The notes under the pieces: model-generated
The model's database searches: none
What the model saw: only the letters and a program-made list of their open reading frames with translations
Told to the model about the DNA's origin: nothing
Shown: positions 8,452 to 15,096 of the stretch, piece after piece
Position numbering within the stretch: position 1 is the stretch's first letter
How the letters are laid out: the number at the start of each line of letters is the position of its first letter
Position numbers and translations under genes: made by a program
Source of the DNA: Dermacoccus nishinomiyaensis
GTDB taxonomy: Bacteria; Actinomycetota; Actinomycetes; Actinomycetales; Dermatophilaceae
Reading direction: 5' to 3'
Length of the DNA: 64,000 nucleotides
Assembly (NCBI RefSeq): GCF_900447535.1
Contig: NZ_UFXX01000001.1
Location: forward strand, 1,922,001-1,986,000

Positions 8452-8778
8452 TCAGCGGCGTGTGGCGCCGATGATCGGTGAGTGGCTCCGGGGGGCTGCG
8501 GCGCGCCGTCGGCGGACAAGAGCCATGACGTGCCCGGCGCCGAGGAAGGTGATGCCGATGACGCTGAGCACGACGAGCGCGTAGGAGATGATCCGGTTGC
8601 ACACGCCGATCTGAGTCGGCGCGCCCCAGGCGTACCAGTGCCCGGTTTCGGCGTAGGTGTACGTCTTGTACGCGAGAGCCCACAGGACGAAGGGGGCGCT
8701 GAAGAGGGCGCCTGCCGCGATGATGGACGCGCCCACGTGACGCAACCACCGATCGACGCCTGGTGTGAAGGACGCCAT
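8452..8778 (-). CDS. Small two-helix membrane protein, unknown
   Basis: The 108-residue protein has two hydrophobic segments (about residues 15-38 and 60-84), a polar loop with an aromatic run (TYTYAETGHWYAW) and an Arg-rich tail. ATG 8778 is chosen because AGGAG sits 9 bases upstream; an ATG at 8787 would abut that ribosome binding site. No family was recognised. The 8788-9042 upstream region holds nothing else I can name. Confidence 0.6.
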   Translation of the reverse strand: MASFTPGVDRWLRHVGASIIAAGALFSAPFVLWALAYKTYTYAETGHWYAWGAPTQIGVCNRIISYALVVLSVIGITFLGAGHVMALVRRRRAAAPRSHSPIIGATRR

Positions 8779-9042
8779 GCTGACCATCTCCTGTGTCGGA
8801 GCTCACGTAAAGGGGGCGCGTCTTTCGGATGAACAGCTTCACCCTTTGGGTCATTTTTTCCCTTAGGGCCGGTAGGTTGGGGCGGACAAGGGGCTGTTTT
8901 TCGGCATGACGCGGCATGCTGCCTCGGTTCGAAGAGCTGCCGGGGGAGGCTGGCGGGCAACGGCCGCAGACGACGATGGCGGGCGGTGGGGGGTGCGCCC
9001 TTCGTCAGGTATGCGCCGCCGGGCCGGTGGGCGGAAGAGGGG

Positions 9043-9645
9043 TCAGCGTGCCACGTCGAACACCGCGAGGTTGATGCCGTTGGCGAACTGCTGGCTCTCC
9101 ACGAGCGTCAGGCGCGTCTTGATGCCGTCATCGGCGAACAGCCGCTTGCCGCCGCCGAGGATGACGGGGAACGTGAGGAGGGTGTAGCGGTCGACGAGGC
9201 CCGCGCTCGCGAGCGAGACGGCGAGCGTGGGCGAGCCGTGGACGAGGACGGGGCCGTCGGTGACGTCGCTGAAGCGCGAACCGTCGCCGTGGGCGCCGTC
9301 GCGCAGCTTGCGCACGTCGTCGAGCGTTGTCAGCAGGTGCGAGTATGCCCACCCGGAGGCGGTGACGGCGTCCTGCGTCAGTGACGTCGACACGACGAAC
9401 TTGGGGAGTGCGTTGTAGGTCGCGAATTCGTCCATCGACGGCCAGACGGGCGCGAACTCCTCGAAGCTCACGCGGCCGAGCAGGAGCGCTGCGGCGTCCT
9501 GTTGTTCGCGGCCCTTGATCTCGTAGGCGGCGGGGTCGAACTCGACGTCCTCGAACGTCCAGCCCGCGTGCTCGTGGTTGCCCCCGCCGGGGGCTTCGAC
9601 GACGCCGTCGAGGCTGATGAACTCGGTGATGACGATCGGGCGCAT
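9043..9645 (-). CDS. RibD C-terminal/dihydrofolate reductase-like family protein
   Basis: The 200-residue protein has the DHFR-like reductase pattern: FISLDGVVEAPGG at residues 9-21, LLLGRVSFEEF near residue 55, VVSTSL, DGPVLVHGSPTLA near residue 133 and FPVILGGGKRLF near residue 160. These proteins (YyaP/YwjB type) are predicted NADPH-dependent reductases that are generally not true folate enzymes; the substrate is unknown. It is a single gene with no partner. Confidence 0.85.
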   Translation of the reverse strand: MRPIVITEFISLDGVVEAPGGGNHEHAGWTFEDVEFDPAAYEIKGREQQDAAALLLGRVSFEEFAPVWPSMDEFATYNALPKFVVSTSLTQDAVTASGWAYSHLLTTLDDVRKLRDGAHGDGSRFSDVTDGPVLVHGSPTLAVSLASAGLVDRYTLLTFPVILGGGKRLFADDGIKTRLTLVESQQFANGINLAVFDVAR

Positions 9646-10077
9646 GACGGGCCTTTCGGCCGAGGTCGGCGGACGTGCTCAAGCATGGCACCCGGGCTGC
9701 GCGCACTCATGAGCTGAGAGTCGACATACATGACGAGAGGGTGGCGCAGCCGGCAGGGAATCCTCTCGGATGCGCACTTTGGGACATGCGGCTTCTCGGA
9801 ATGGCCTACCGACACGTTTCGAGCGCCGAGGGCGGCGGCCGTGCACCGGCCGACCGTCGTCCCGATCGTCTACGGCGGAGCCGCCTCGTGATTGCCGAAA
9901 AAGTCGGCGCATCGTTCCGCTACCCACGACGCACTACTCGAGGCGAGCCCCTTGACACGTGCGTCCGGGGGGCGTTCGCTGTCTATGGGGCGGCGTCGGA
10001 GAGGCCTTGCCAGAAAGACATCGAGCGACACAGTCGGATCGGAATAGACACGAAAGCAGTGGTGTACGAGGGGCCGA
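9646..10077. other. Gap without a supportable gene
   Basis: The region is open in one plus frame but shows no family similarity by eye. Towards its right end the sequence becomes visibly less GC-rich and uses more A-ending codons than its surroundings. This fits with it being upstream debris of the broken dehydrogenase that follows. No hairpin or operator was recognised. Confidence 0.4.
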
Positions 10078-10238
10078 CCTCCTTCGCGGCCGGCAAGGCA
10101 ACCCCTTCTTGGATCGTCTCTCACGAAATCTCGCTGGACCGAGCCGCCGATGCCTACAAGAACTTCGACGCCAGGTCCAAGGGTTGGACCAAGGCTCTCA
10201 TCAAGGCCGGCATGTCAAACGGAAAGAAGGAAAACTGA
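10078..10238 (+). pseudogene. C-terminal remnant of a zinc alcohol/formaldehyde dehydrogenase
   Basis: The last 50 or so residues of this frame (SWIVSHEISLDRAADAYKNF, then DARSKGWTKALIKAGM) match the C-terminal end of glutathione-independent formaldehyde dehydrogenase-type zinc dehydrogenases. The roughly 330 residues before it, including the zinc sites and Rossmann fold, are absent. The remnant ends two bases before the PfpI gene, so the intact ancestor was probably the first gene of the same operon. Confidence 0.65.
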
Positions 10239-10239
10239 G

Positions 10240-10809
10240 ATGGCAGCAGATCTTCAGGGCAAGAGGGTCGCGATCCTCGCCGCCGACGGAGTAGAACGCG
10301 TTGAGCTCGAACAACCCCGCGAAGCACTGGATCGGGCCGGCGCTCAGACCGAGGTCCTCTCGATCCACGACGGCGAGATCAAGGCCCGTAAGAACGACCT
10401 GGATGAAGCGGGCACGTTCACCGTCGACGGGTTGGTCACCGACGCCTCGGCGGGCGATTACGACGCCCTGCTGCTTCCCGGCGGCACGGTGAACCCCGAC
10501 CAGCTCCGGGTCGACAAGGACGCCGTTTCCTTCGTCCGCGACTTCGTCGAGAGTGGCAAGCCCGTGGCGGCGATCTGTCACGGGCCCTGGACGTTGATCG
10601 AGGCTGGCGTGGTCGGAGGTCGCACCTTGACATCCTTCCCGAGCATCCGCACGGATCTGCGCAACGCCGGTGCGGAGGTCATTGACCAGGATGTCGTGGT
10701 CGACGGGAACCTGATCACCAGCCGATCACCCGAAGACCTGCCTGCGTTCTGCGATACGATCGTGGCGAAATTTGCGAGCAATTCGACCCAGGAAGAGGTG
10801 ACGTCATGA
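10240..10809 (+). CDS. PfpI/DJ-1 family (type 1 glutamine amidotransferase-like) protein
   Basis: The 189-residue protein has the DJ-1/PfpI fold: RVAILAADGVERVEL at the N-terminus, YDALLLPGGTVNPDQLR near residue 85 and the nucleophile elbow AICHGPW with Cys near residue 113 next to His, as in YhbO/YraA-type proteins. Members act as protein or nucleotide deglycases, chaperones or peptidases under stress. The ATG follows a GGAA-type ribosome binding site after the dehydrogenase remnant. Its last four bases overlap the next start (ATGA), so the two genes are translationally coupled. Confidence 0.85.
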   Translation: MAADLQGKRVAILAADGVERVELEQPREALDRAGAQTEVLSIHDGEIKARKNDLDEAGTFTVDGLVTDASAGDYDALLLPGGTVNPDQLRVDKDAVSFVRDFVESGKPVAAICHGPWTLIEAGVVGGRTLTSFPSIRTDLRNAGAEVIDQDVVVDGNLITSRSPEDLPAFCDTIVAKFASNSTQEEVTS

Positions 10810-11108
10810 GCGTGACGAAGGGTCTGCTTGTCAGGCTGGAGGCCCTGCCCGGCAAGGAAGACGAGGTCCAGGAATTTCTCGGCATCGGGCGAGGGCTCGT
10901 CGAGGAGGAACCGGCCACCATCGCTTGGTTCGCGATCCGTCTCGGCCCGTCCTCATTCGGGATCTTCGACGTGTTCCCGGATGACGCCGGCCGCGACGCG
11001 CACCTGTCCGGTGCAGTCGCTGCCGCTCTCGGCGAGCAGACCGGCAAGCTGTTCAGCGAGCCGACGATCGAGAAATTGGACGTCCTGGGCTCCAAACTCC
11101 CCGCCTGA
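10806..11108 (+). CDS. ABM-domain (antibiotic biosynthesis monooxygenase-like) protein
   Basis: The 100-residue single-domain protein has the ABM ferredoxin-like pattern: GLLVRLEALPGKEDEVQEFL, then ATIAWFAIRLGPSSFGIFDVF and a C-terminal PTIEKLDVLGSK. Small ABM proteins act as cofactor-free oxygenases or stress-associated proteins. It overlaps the PfpI gene by 4 bp. Its last 70 bp recur, degraded, at 12417-12486. Confidence 0.8.
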   Translation: MSVTKGLLVRLEALPGKEDEVQEFLGIGRGLVEEEPATIAWFAIRLGPSSFGIFDVFPDDAGRDAHLSGAVAAALGEQTGKLFSEPTIEKLDVLGSKLPA

Positions 11109-11135
11109 CACCACAGACCGGGAGTACTGGCCCAG

Positions 11136-11209
11136 AGAGGAGGGGTCGCTGCGCACGGTGACTTCGGGCTTACGCAGCCCGCTGACGTTGTGACAGCGAC
11201 CCCTTCTCT
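11136..11209. terminator. Long-armed inverted repeat after the ABM gene
   Basis: AGAGGAGGGGTCGCTG (11136-11151) pairs with CAGCGACCCCTTCTCT (11194-11209), with one mismatch. The 42-base interior can itself fold (GGGCTTACGCAGCCC). It starts 27 bases past the ABM stop. A terminator is likely; the long interior also fits a mobile palindrome. Confidence 0.6.
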
Positions 11210-11249
11210 TGCGGCCTATCGCTAATCACCAACAGATCGGGGAACCGCG

Positions 11250-12380
11250 ATGACAGGAACTGACGACGGCGTTGCCACGACGCGTTCACCCGAGGTAGCG
11301 GTGATCGGGGGCGGGATCGTCGGTCTGTCGACGGCGTACGCGCTGCGGGAGCAGGGCGTGCCGGTGCGCTTGTACGAGGCTGGTGTGCCCGGGACGGGTC
11401 AGTCCGCAGGCGAGTCGCGGATCTTCCGGCATGCCCACGACGACCCGCGACTCGTCGCCTTCGCGCGCGAAAGCCGCGGCATATGGGATGAGTGGGCCGA
11501 ACACTTCGACGTCGAGCTGGTCTCATCAGACGGTGTCCTGGCGATCGGAGACAGCGCCCTGGCGCGGCTGCGGGTGCTCGACCAGGTCGGCGGCGTGGAA
11601 GCGCGCGAGATCGACGCGGCCGAGGTCGCCCAGCGGATGCCGCTGCTCGCTGGGTACTCGGGGCCAGCGGTGCTCGACGAGTCGGGCGGCGCGATCCGCA
11701 CCCGAGCCGCGATCAAGGCACTCACGGGTGCCCTCGCCGATGCGGTCACCACCGGTGAGGTCATCTCCATCGATCCCCGCGCCGACGGGACGGTCGAGGT
11801 GCGCAGCGTCACCGACCGGGCTGTCTACTCCAAGGTGGTCGTGTGCGCCGGCCGCGAAACCACCCGCCTGGCACGCAGCGTCGGCCTGTCGCTGCCGGTT
11901 CGCCTTGCCGCACACGTCAGGTTGACCTTCGACGTGAAAGCCGCCGCCCCGGCACGAGTCGCGTGCCTGCAGGACAGCAGCGGCGTCTTCGGTGAAGTCG
12001 GCGTCTACGCGACGCCGCTACCGGGCAACAGAAACTATTCGGTCGGGCTCAGCGACACCGTCGGCGTCCGCGACGACGGAACTTTCATCGACCCGGCGGC
12101 GATTCGATCGCTGGATGAACGCGCACGCGAATACGTGACACGGGCGCTGCCCGGTCTCCACCCAGAGCCGCGCGACTTCCTTCACTGCTGGGTGACCGAC
12201 CTCCCGTGGAGTGAGGACGGCGTGGCCGTGTGGGAGGCAGACTCTGTCCTGTTTGTGGCTGGTCACAATTTGTTCAAGCAGGCACCTGCGCTGGGTCGCG
12301 CTCTTGCCCAGGCTGCGACCGGCGGCGGTGTCCGCGCCGAGCTCACGCCCGAAGCGCGCCTCGGCGAGGCCCAGAGCTAG
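11250..12380 (+). CDS. FAD-dependent oxidoreductase, DAO/sarcosine oxidase-like
   Basis: The 376-residue protein has the N-terminal FAD Rossmann motif VIGGGIVGLSTAYALREQG (about residues 17-35), an acidic residue ending strand 2 (LYEAG), VVVCAGRETTRLARSVG near residue 197 and a C-terminal GHNLFKQAPALGRALA block, as in monomeric sarcosine oxidase/MTOX-type amine oxidases. It would oxidise a secondary amine or amino acid and release H2O2; the substrate is unknown. It is flanked by two copies of the ABM gene end, so it probably arrived or was duplicated with that segment. Confidence 0.85.
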   Translation: MTGTDDGVATTRSPEVAVIGGGIVGLSTAYALREQGVPVRLYEAGVPGTGQSAGESRIFRHAHDDPRLVAFARESRGIWDEWAEHFDVELVSSDGVLAIGDSALARLRVLDQVGGVEAREIDAAEVAQRMPLLAGYSGPAVLDESGGAIRTRAAIKALTGALADAVTTGEVISIDPRADGTVEVRSVTDRAVYSKVVVCAGRETTRLARSVGLSLPVRLAAHVRLTFDVKAAAPARVACLQDSSGVFGEVGVYATPLPGNRNYSVGLSDTVGVRDDGTFIDPAAIRSLDERAREYVTRALPGLHPEPRDFLHCWVTDLPWSEDGVAVWEADSVLFVAGHNLFKQAPALGRALAQAATGGGVRAELTPEARLGEAQS

Positions 12381-12385
12381 GGCGT

Positions 12386-12405
12386 GTCCCCCAATCGCGG
12401 GGGAC
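12386..12405 (+). terminator. Hairpin after the DAO gene
   Basis: GTCCCCC and GGGGGAC pair around AATCGC, 5 bases past the stop. An alternative pairing, AATCGCGG with CCGCGATT (12393-12413), is interleaved with it, so only one of the two can form at a time. Confidence 0.55.
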
Positions 12406-12416
12406 CCGCGATTCTG

Positions 12417-12486
12417 GCCGGCAAACTGTTCAGCGAACCCACGATCGAGAAGGTGGATGTCCCGGCCCTCTAAGCTCCCCGCCTGA
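12417..12486 (+). pseudogene. Degraded copy of the ABM gene 3' end
   Basis: The 70 bases align with 11042-11108, with roughly four in five positions identical. They encode GKLFSEPTIEKVDVPAL against GKLFSEPTIEKLDVLGS in the intact gene, then a premature TAA. The ancestral final codons and TGA can still be read downstream. Nothing of the first two thirds of the ABM gene precedes it. Confidence 0.8.
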
Positions 12487-12501
12487 GACTACGACCTCGT
12501 C

Positions 12502-12545
12502 GAGTGTGTCGCTGTGCGATGTTCAGATCGCGCAGCGACACACTC
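12502..12545. terminator. 19-bp hairpin terminator
   Basis: GAGTGTGTCGCTGTGCGAT pairs with ATCGCGCAGCGACACACTC around GTTCAG (19-bp stem with one G-T type mismatch). It lies between the ABM remnant and the minus-strand UvrA-like remnant and is symmetric enough to act in both directions. Confidence 0.75.
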
Positions 12546-12546
12546 G

Positions 12547-12765
12547 TCACATTGAGGTCACGTTGGTGGCTGCCTGCAGTGCGGCGGCAAGGTAGCCCGC
12601 GGAAGCACCGACGCCCTTGTCCGCGACGTAGGCGGGCGTACCACCTGCAACCACGGTCCCGCCGGCGTCGCCCGCGCCGGGTCCAAGATCGATCACGTGA
12701 TCGGCCACCGCGACGACGCGCATGTCCAGCTCTGCGGCGACGAGCGTGTTGCGCGCATCGAGCAG
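12547..12765 (-). pseudogene. C-terminal remnant of a UvrA-like ABC ATPase
   Basis: The last 72 residues of a minus-strand frame (NTLVAAELDMRVVAVADHVI, then DLGPGAGDAGGTVVAGGTP) match the C-terminal end of UvrA-type ATPases of the drug-resistance/UvrA-paralogue kind: the strand and H-loop region after Walker B, then the DLGPGAG motif. The glutamate/histidine-loop region is altered (AELDM) as in that paralogue group. Upstream the frame has no similarity, so the Walker A, signature and zinc modules are lost. Confidence 0.7.
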
Positions 12766-12891
12766 CGGTTCGTCCTGGCTCGTAGGAGCACCGGTTTCGC
12801 GGCTCGCATGCACGCTCGCCGAGGACGCGGTGTACCCGGCCTCACAGCGTGGCTGGGCGGGCGCGCTGGGTGCTGCTCGTAGACTGACTGG

Positions 12892-13449
12892 GTGGAGCTC
12901 GGGCAGAAACAGCAGGTGCGCTGGGTGCGCAGCCTGCTCGTCGCTGCCCTGACGGCGTGCTCGGCGGGCGCCGCGCACGTCGCCGGTGGCGGGCATCGCG
13001 CACCGGTGCTGCTGCTCATCTGCATGACGGTGATCGGCACGCCGATCATGCACGCGGTGAGCACGCGACGCTGGAGTTTCGCGCAGCTCGTCGGCGTCAT
13101 GGCAGTCGCGCAGCTCGCGCTGCACGCGGCGATGTCGACGCTCATGCCCGCCTCGATGACGATGCCGCACCACGCGAGCGCCGCCGACGTCAGCGCCGAC
13201 GGCACGAGCGCGACGATGGCCGCGAGCCATATCGGCATGACATGGCTGTTCGCCGCGCTCCTCGCGTACGGCGAGAGGGCGCTCGCCTGGACGATCCGCG
13301 TCCTCGTGCCGCAGATTCAGCTCGCGCCGTTCGGTGAATTTCCGACGGCCTGCACGGTGTTCGACGACATTCGTGCGCCCCGCCTGGTGACGCTGCACGC
13401 CCCGCGGGCCAGCCGCGCCCCACCGGTGAGTTTCGTTCTCTCGCACTGA
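12892..13449 (+). CDS. Membrane protein of the copper cluster, unknown family
   Basis: The 185-residue protein has four to five membrane segments and a Met/His-rich loop (MSTLMPASMTMPHH, about residues 80-93), suggesting copper contact at the outer face. Proteins of this shape are often found beside actinobacterial PCu(A)C/CopC genes, as here. The GTG start is assigned by the reading frame; no clear ribosome binding site is seen. A role in periplasmic copper handling is inference from composition and context. Confidence 0.6.
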   Translation: MELGQKQQVRWVRSLLVAALTACSAGAAHVAGGGHRAPVLLLICMTVIGTPIMHAVSTRRWSFAQLVGVMAVAQLALHAAMSTLMPASMTMPHHASAADVSADGTSATMAASHIGMTWLFAALLAYGERALAWTIRVLVPQIQLAPFGEFPTACTVFDDIRAPRLVTLHAPRASRAPPVSFVLSH

Positions 13450-13464
13450 TCCTCGGGATCTTTT
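13448..13464 (+). terminator. Weak terminator-like hairpin with T run
   Basis: GATCC and GGATC pair around TCG and are followed by TTTT, overlapping the stop codon of the membrane protein gene. The stem is only 5 bp. Confidence 0.35.
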
Positions 13465-13491
13465 CCCTCTCTCACGGGCCTGGCCATCAGG

Positions 13492-13521
13492 GCTGTCGAC
13501 ATGCGCCTCACTGCTGTCGAC
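13492..13521. promoter_or_regulatory. Two direct GCTGTCGAC repeats upstream of the copper genes
   Basis: GCTGTCGAC occurs at 13492-13500 and 13513-13521. The start-to-start distance of 21 bp is two helical turns, compatible with binding of a dimeric regulator. It lies in the 337-base gap (13450-13786) ahead of the PCu(A)C gene. Nothing else in that gap was recognised. Confidence 0.3.
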
Positions 13522-13786
13522 CGAGCGTCCGCATCGTGCCGGTGCGGTGAGCCCTGGTGTCAGGGGGCCTGACGAGCGCACGACGGCATGAGCAGCCCGT
13601 GGCCGCGCGCCACGTCGGCGTCACCCCGTCGCGCATCGAGCGGCCCGGGCGCCCCGCGCGTCCTGCGTTTTCCGGCAGCCGTGAAATCACCGCAGCGTTC
13701 GTCGCATCCATCGGCGACGCCACCGACTCCCCAGGCCGTGAGAGCCGCCGCGACGCCACGTCGCACCCAGAACGAAAGACCTCACC

Positions 13787-14482
13787 ATGAACATGACCAT
13801 CACGTCCGCCACCCGCCGCACCCGCCGCCTGACGGCCGTCGCCCTTCTGACGCTCGCCACGCCGGCAGCGCTCACCGCCTGCTCGTCGGACGATTCGGGC
13901 ACCTCGGGAGACTCCAAGAGCGCCGCATCGTCGGCGCCGGTCACGTCGACGTCAGCCACGTCGAGCGCCGACGCCACGATGGCGTCGCGCATCACGCCGT
14001 CAGACACCTGGGCGAAGGCCGCCGATTCGGGCATGAGCGCCGCGTTCGGCACGCTGAAGAACACCGGGACGAAGCCCATCGTCGTCACCGGCGCTCGCGG
14101 TGACGCCGGGCCGGTGCAGTTGCACGTCACGCAGAAGACCGCGACGGGCATGGAGATGAAGGAGACGAAGTCCTTCACCGTGCCCGCCGGCGGCTCGCTC
14201 GAGCTCAAGCCGGGCAGCAGCCACCTCATGTTCATGAATCTCTCGCACGCGCTCAAGGCAGGCGAGACGCAGAAGCTCACCGTGACGTTCGAGGACGGCT
14301 CGCACACCGACGTCAGCTTCCCCGTACGCGCCTATGACGGTGCGAAGGAGAAGTACGCGGGCTCCGGCCATGCGCAGCACTCGTCGGAGGCGAGCCACTC
14401 CGGCGACGCCCACTCGAGCGGCATGGGTTCGCAGTCGGCCGGCTCGACCATGCCCGGCATGTCGACCACCCCCTCCCACTGA
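13787..14482 (+). CDS. PCu(A)C-type periplasmic copper chaperone lipoprotein
   Basis: The 231-residue protein has a signal peptide and LTAC lipobox (Cys about residue 28), a Ser/Thr linker and a PCu(A)C domain (about 65-180). The Cu(I) motif H..M...M...HxM is visible: QLHVTQ, GMEM, then GSSHLMFM. A His/Met/Ser-rich tail (about 190-231) with repeated HS and GM pairs could bind more copper. Such proteins deliver Cu(I) to secreted cuproproteins or the CuA site of cytochrome oxidase. It is followed after 26 bases by CopC and then the DyP gene. In Streptomyces an equivalent chaperone (ECuC) works with Sco beside the DyP DtpA; no Sco gene is present here. Confidence 0.88.
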   Translation: MNMTITSATRRTRRLTAVALLTLATPAALTACSSDDSGTSGDSKSAASSAPVTSTSATSSADATMASRITPSDTWAKAADSGMSAAFGTLKNTGTKPIVVTGARGDAGPVQLHVTQKTATGMEMKETKSFTVPAGGSLELKPGSSHLMFMNLSHALKAGETQKLTVTFEDGSHTDVSFPVRAYDGAKEKYAGSGHAQHSSEASHSGDAHSSGMGSQSAGSTMPGMSTTPSH

Positions 14483-14508
14483 CCCTGACGGCCCGAAAGG
14501 CTCCCACG

Positions 14509-15096
14509 ATGAAGAAGACCTATGCCGCCCTCGCGCTCGCCACGACGATCGCGTTCGCGCCCGCCGCATCAGCCCACGACGAACTGACCGGCACGACGCC
14601 GAAGAACGGCGCGACGGTGACGAGCGCGCCGTCATCGCTCGAGCTGGCGTTCGCCGAGAAGCCGCTCGCCGTCGGCAACCAGATCTCCGTCAAGGCACCG
14701 GACGGATCGACGTCGAAGGCCACGCCGAAGGTGGACGGCAGCACCGTCAGCGCCCCGTTCGCGGGCCACGGTGACGGCGCGTACACCGTGACGTGGCGCG
14801 TCGTCTCCAGCGACGGTCACCCCATCAGCGGGTCGTACACGTTCACGCTGAAGGGCGGCACTGCAAGCACTGCGGCGCCGTCGACGGCAGCGTCGTCCTC
14901 GGGCGGCGCCGCGTCGCCGTCACCGCGCGCGACGGCCACGACGAGGTTCGACTCGCCCGCTCCGTCGCCCGCGGCGGAGGCGCACCAGGACGCTGACGGC
15001 AGCGCCGCGTGGAACGTCATCGCCGCGGTGGCGGGTGTCGTCGTGGTGGTCGGCATCGGAGTCGCGCTCATGGCGCGGCGCCGTCGCGGCCAGTGA
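14509..15096 (+). CDS. CopC domain copper-binding protein with C-terminal anchor
   Basis: The 195-residue protein has a signal peptide cleaved after ASA, leaving His as the first mature residue (HDEL), the N-terminal Cu(II) ligand of CopC proteins. The second ligand region is SSDGHPISGSYTF near residue 100. The CopC beta-barrel (about 24-115) is followed by a Ser/Ala/Pro linker and one C-terminal membrane helix (about 165-188) with an RRRR stop-transfer. It therefore holds copper at the outer membrane face. Its TGA overlaps the DyP GTG by four bases, so the genes are coupled. Confidence 0.88.
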   Translation: MKKTYAALALATTIAFAPAASAHDELTGTTPKNGATVTSAPSSLELAFAEKPLAVGNQISVKAPDGSTSKATPKVDGSTVSAPFAGHGDGAYTVTWRVVSSDGHPISGSYTFTLKGGTASTAAPSTAASSSGGAASPSPRATATTRFDSPAPSPAAEAHQDADGSAAWNVIAAVAGVVVVVGIGVALMARRRRGQ

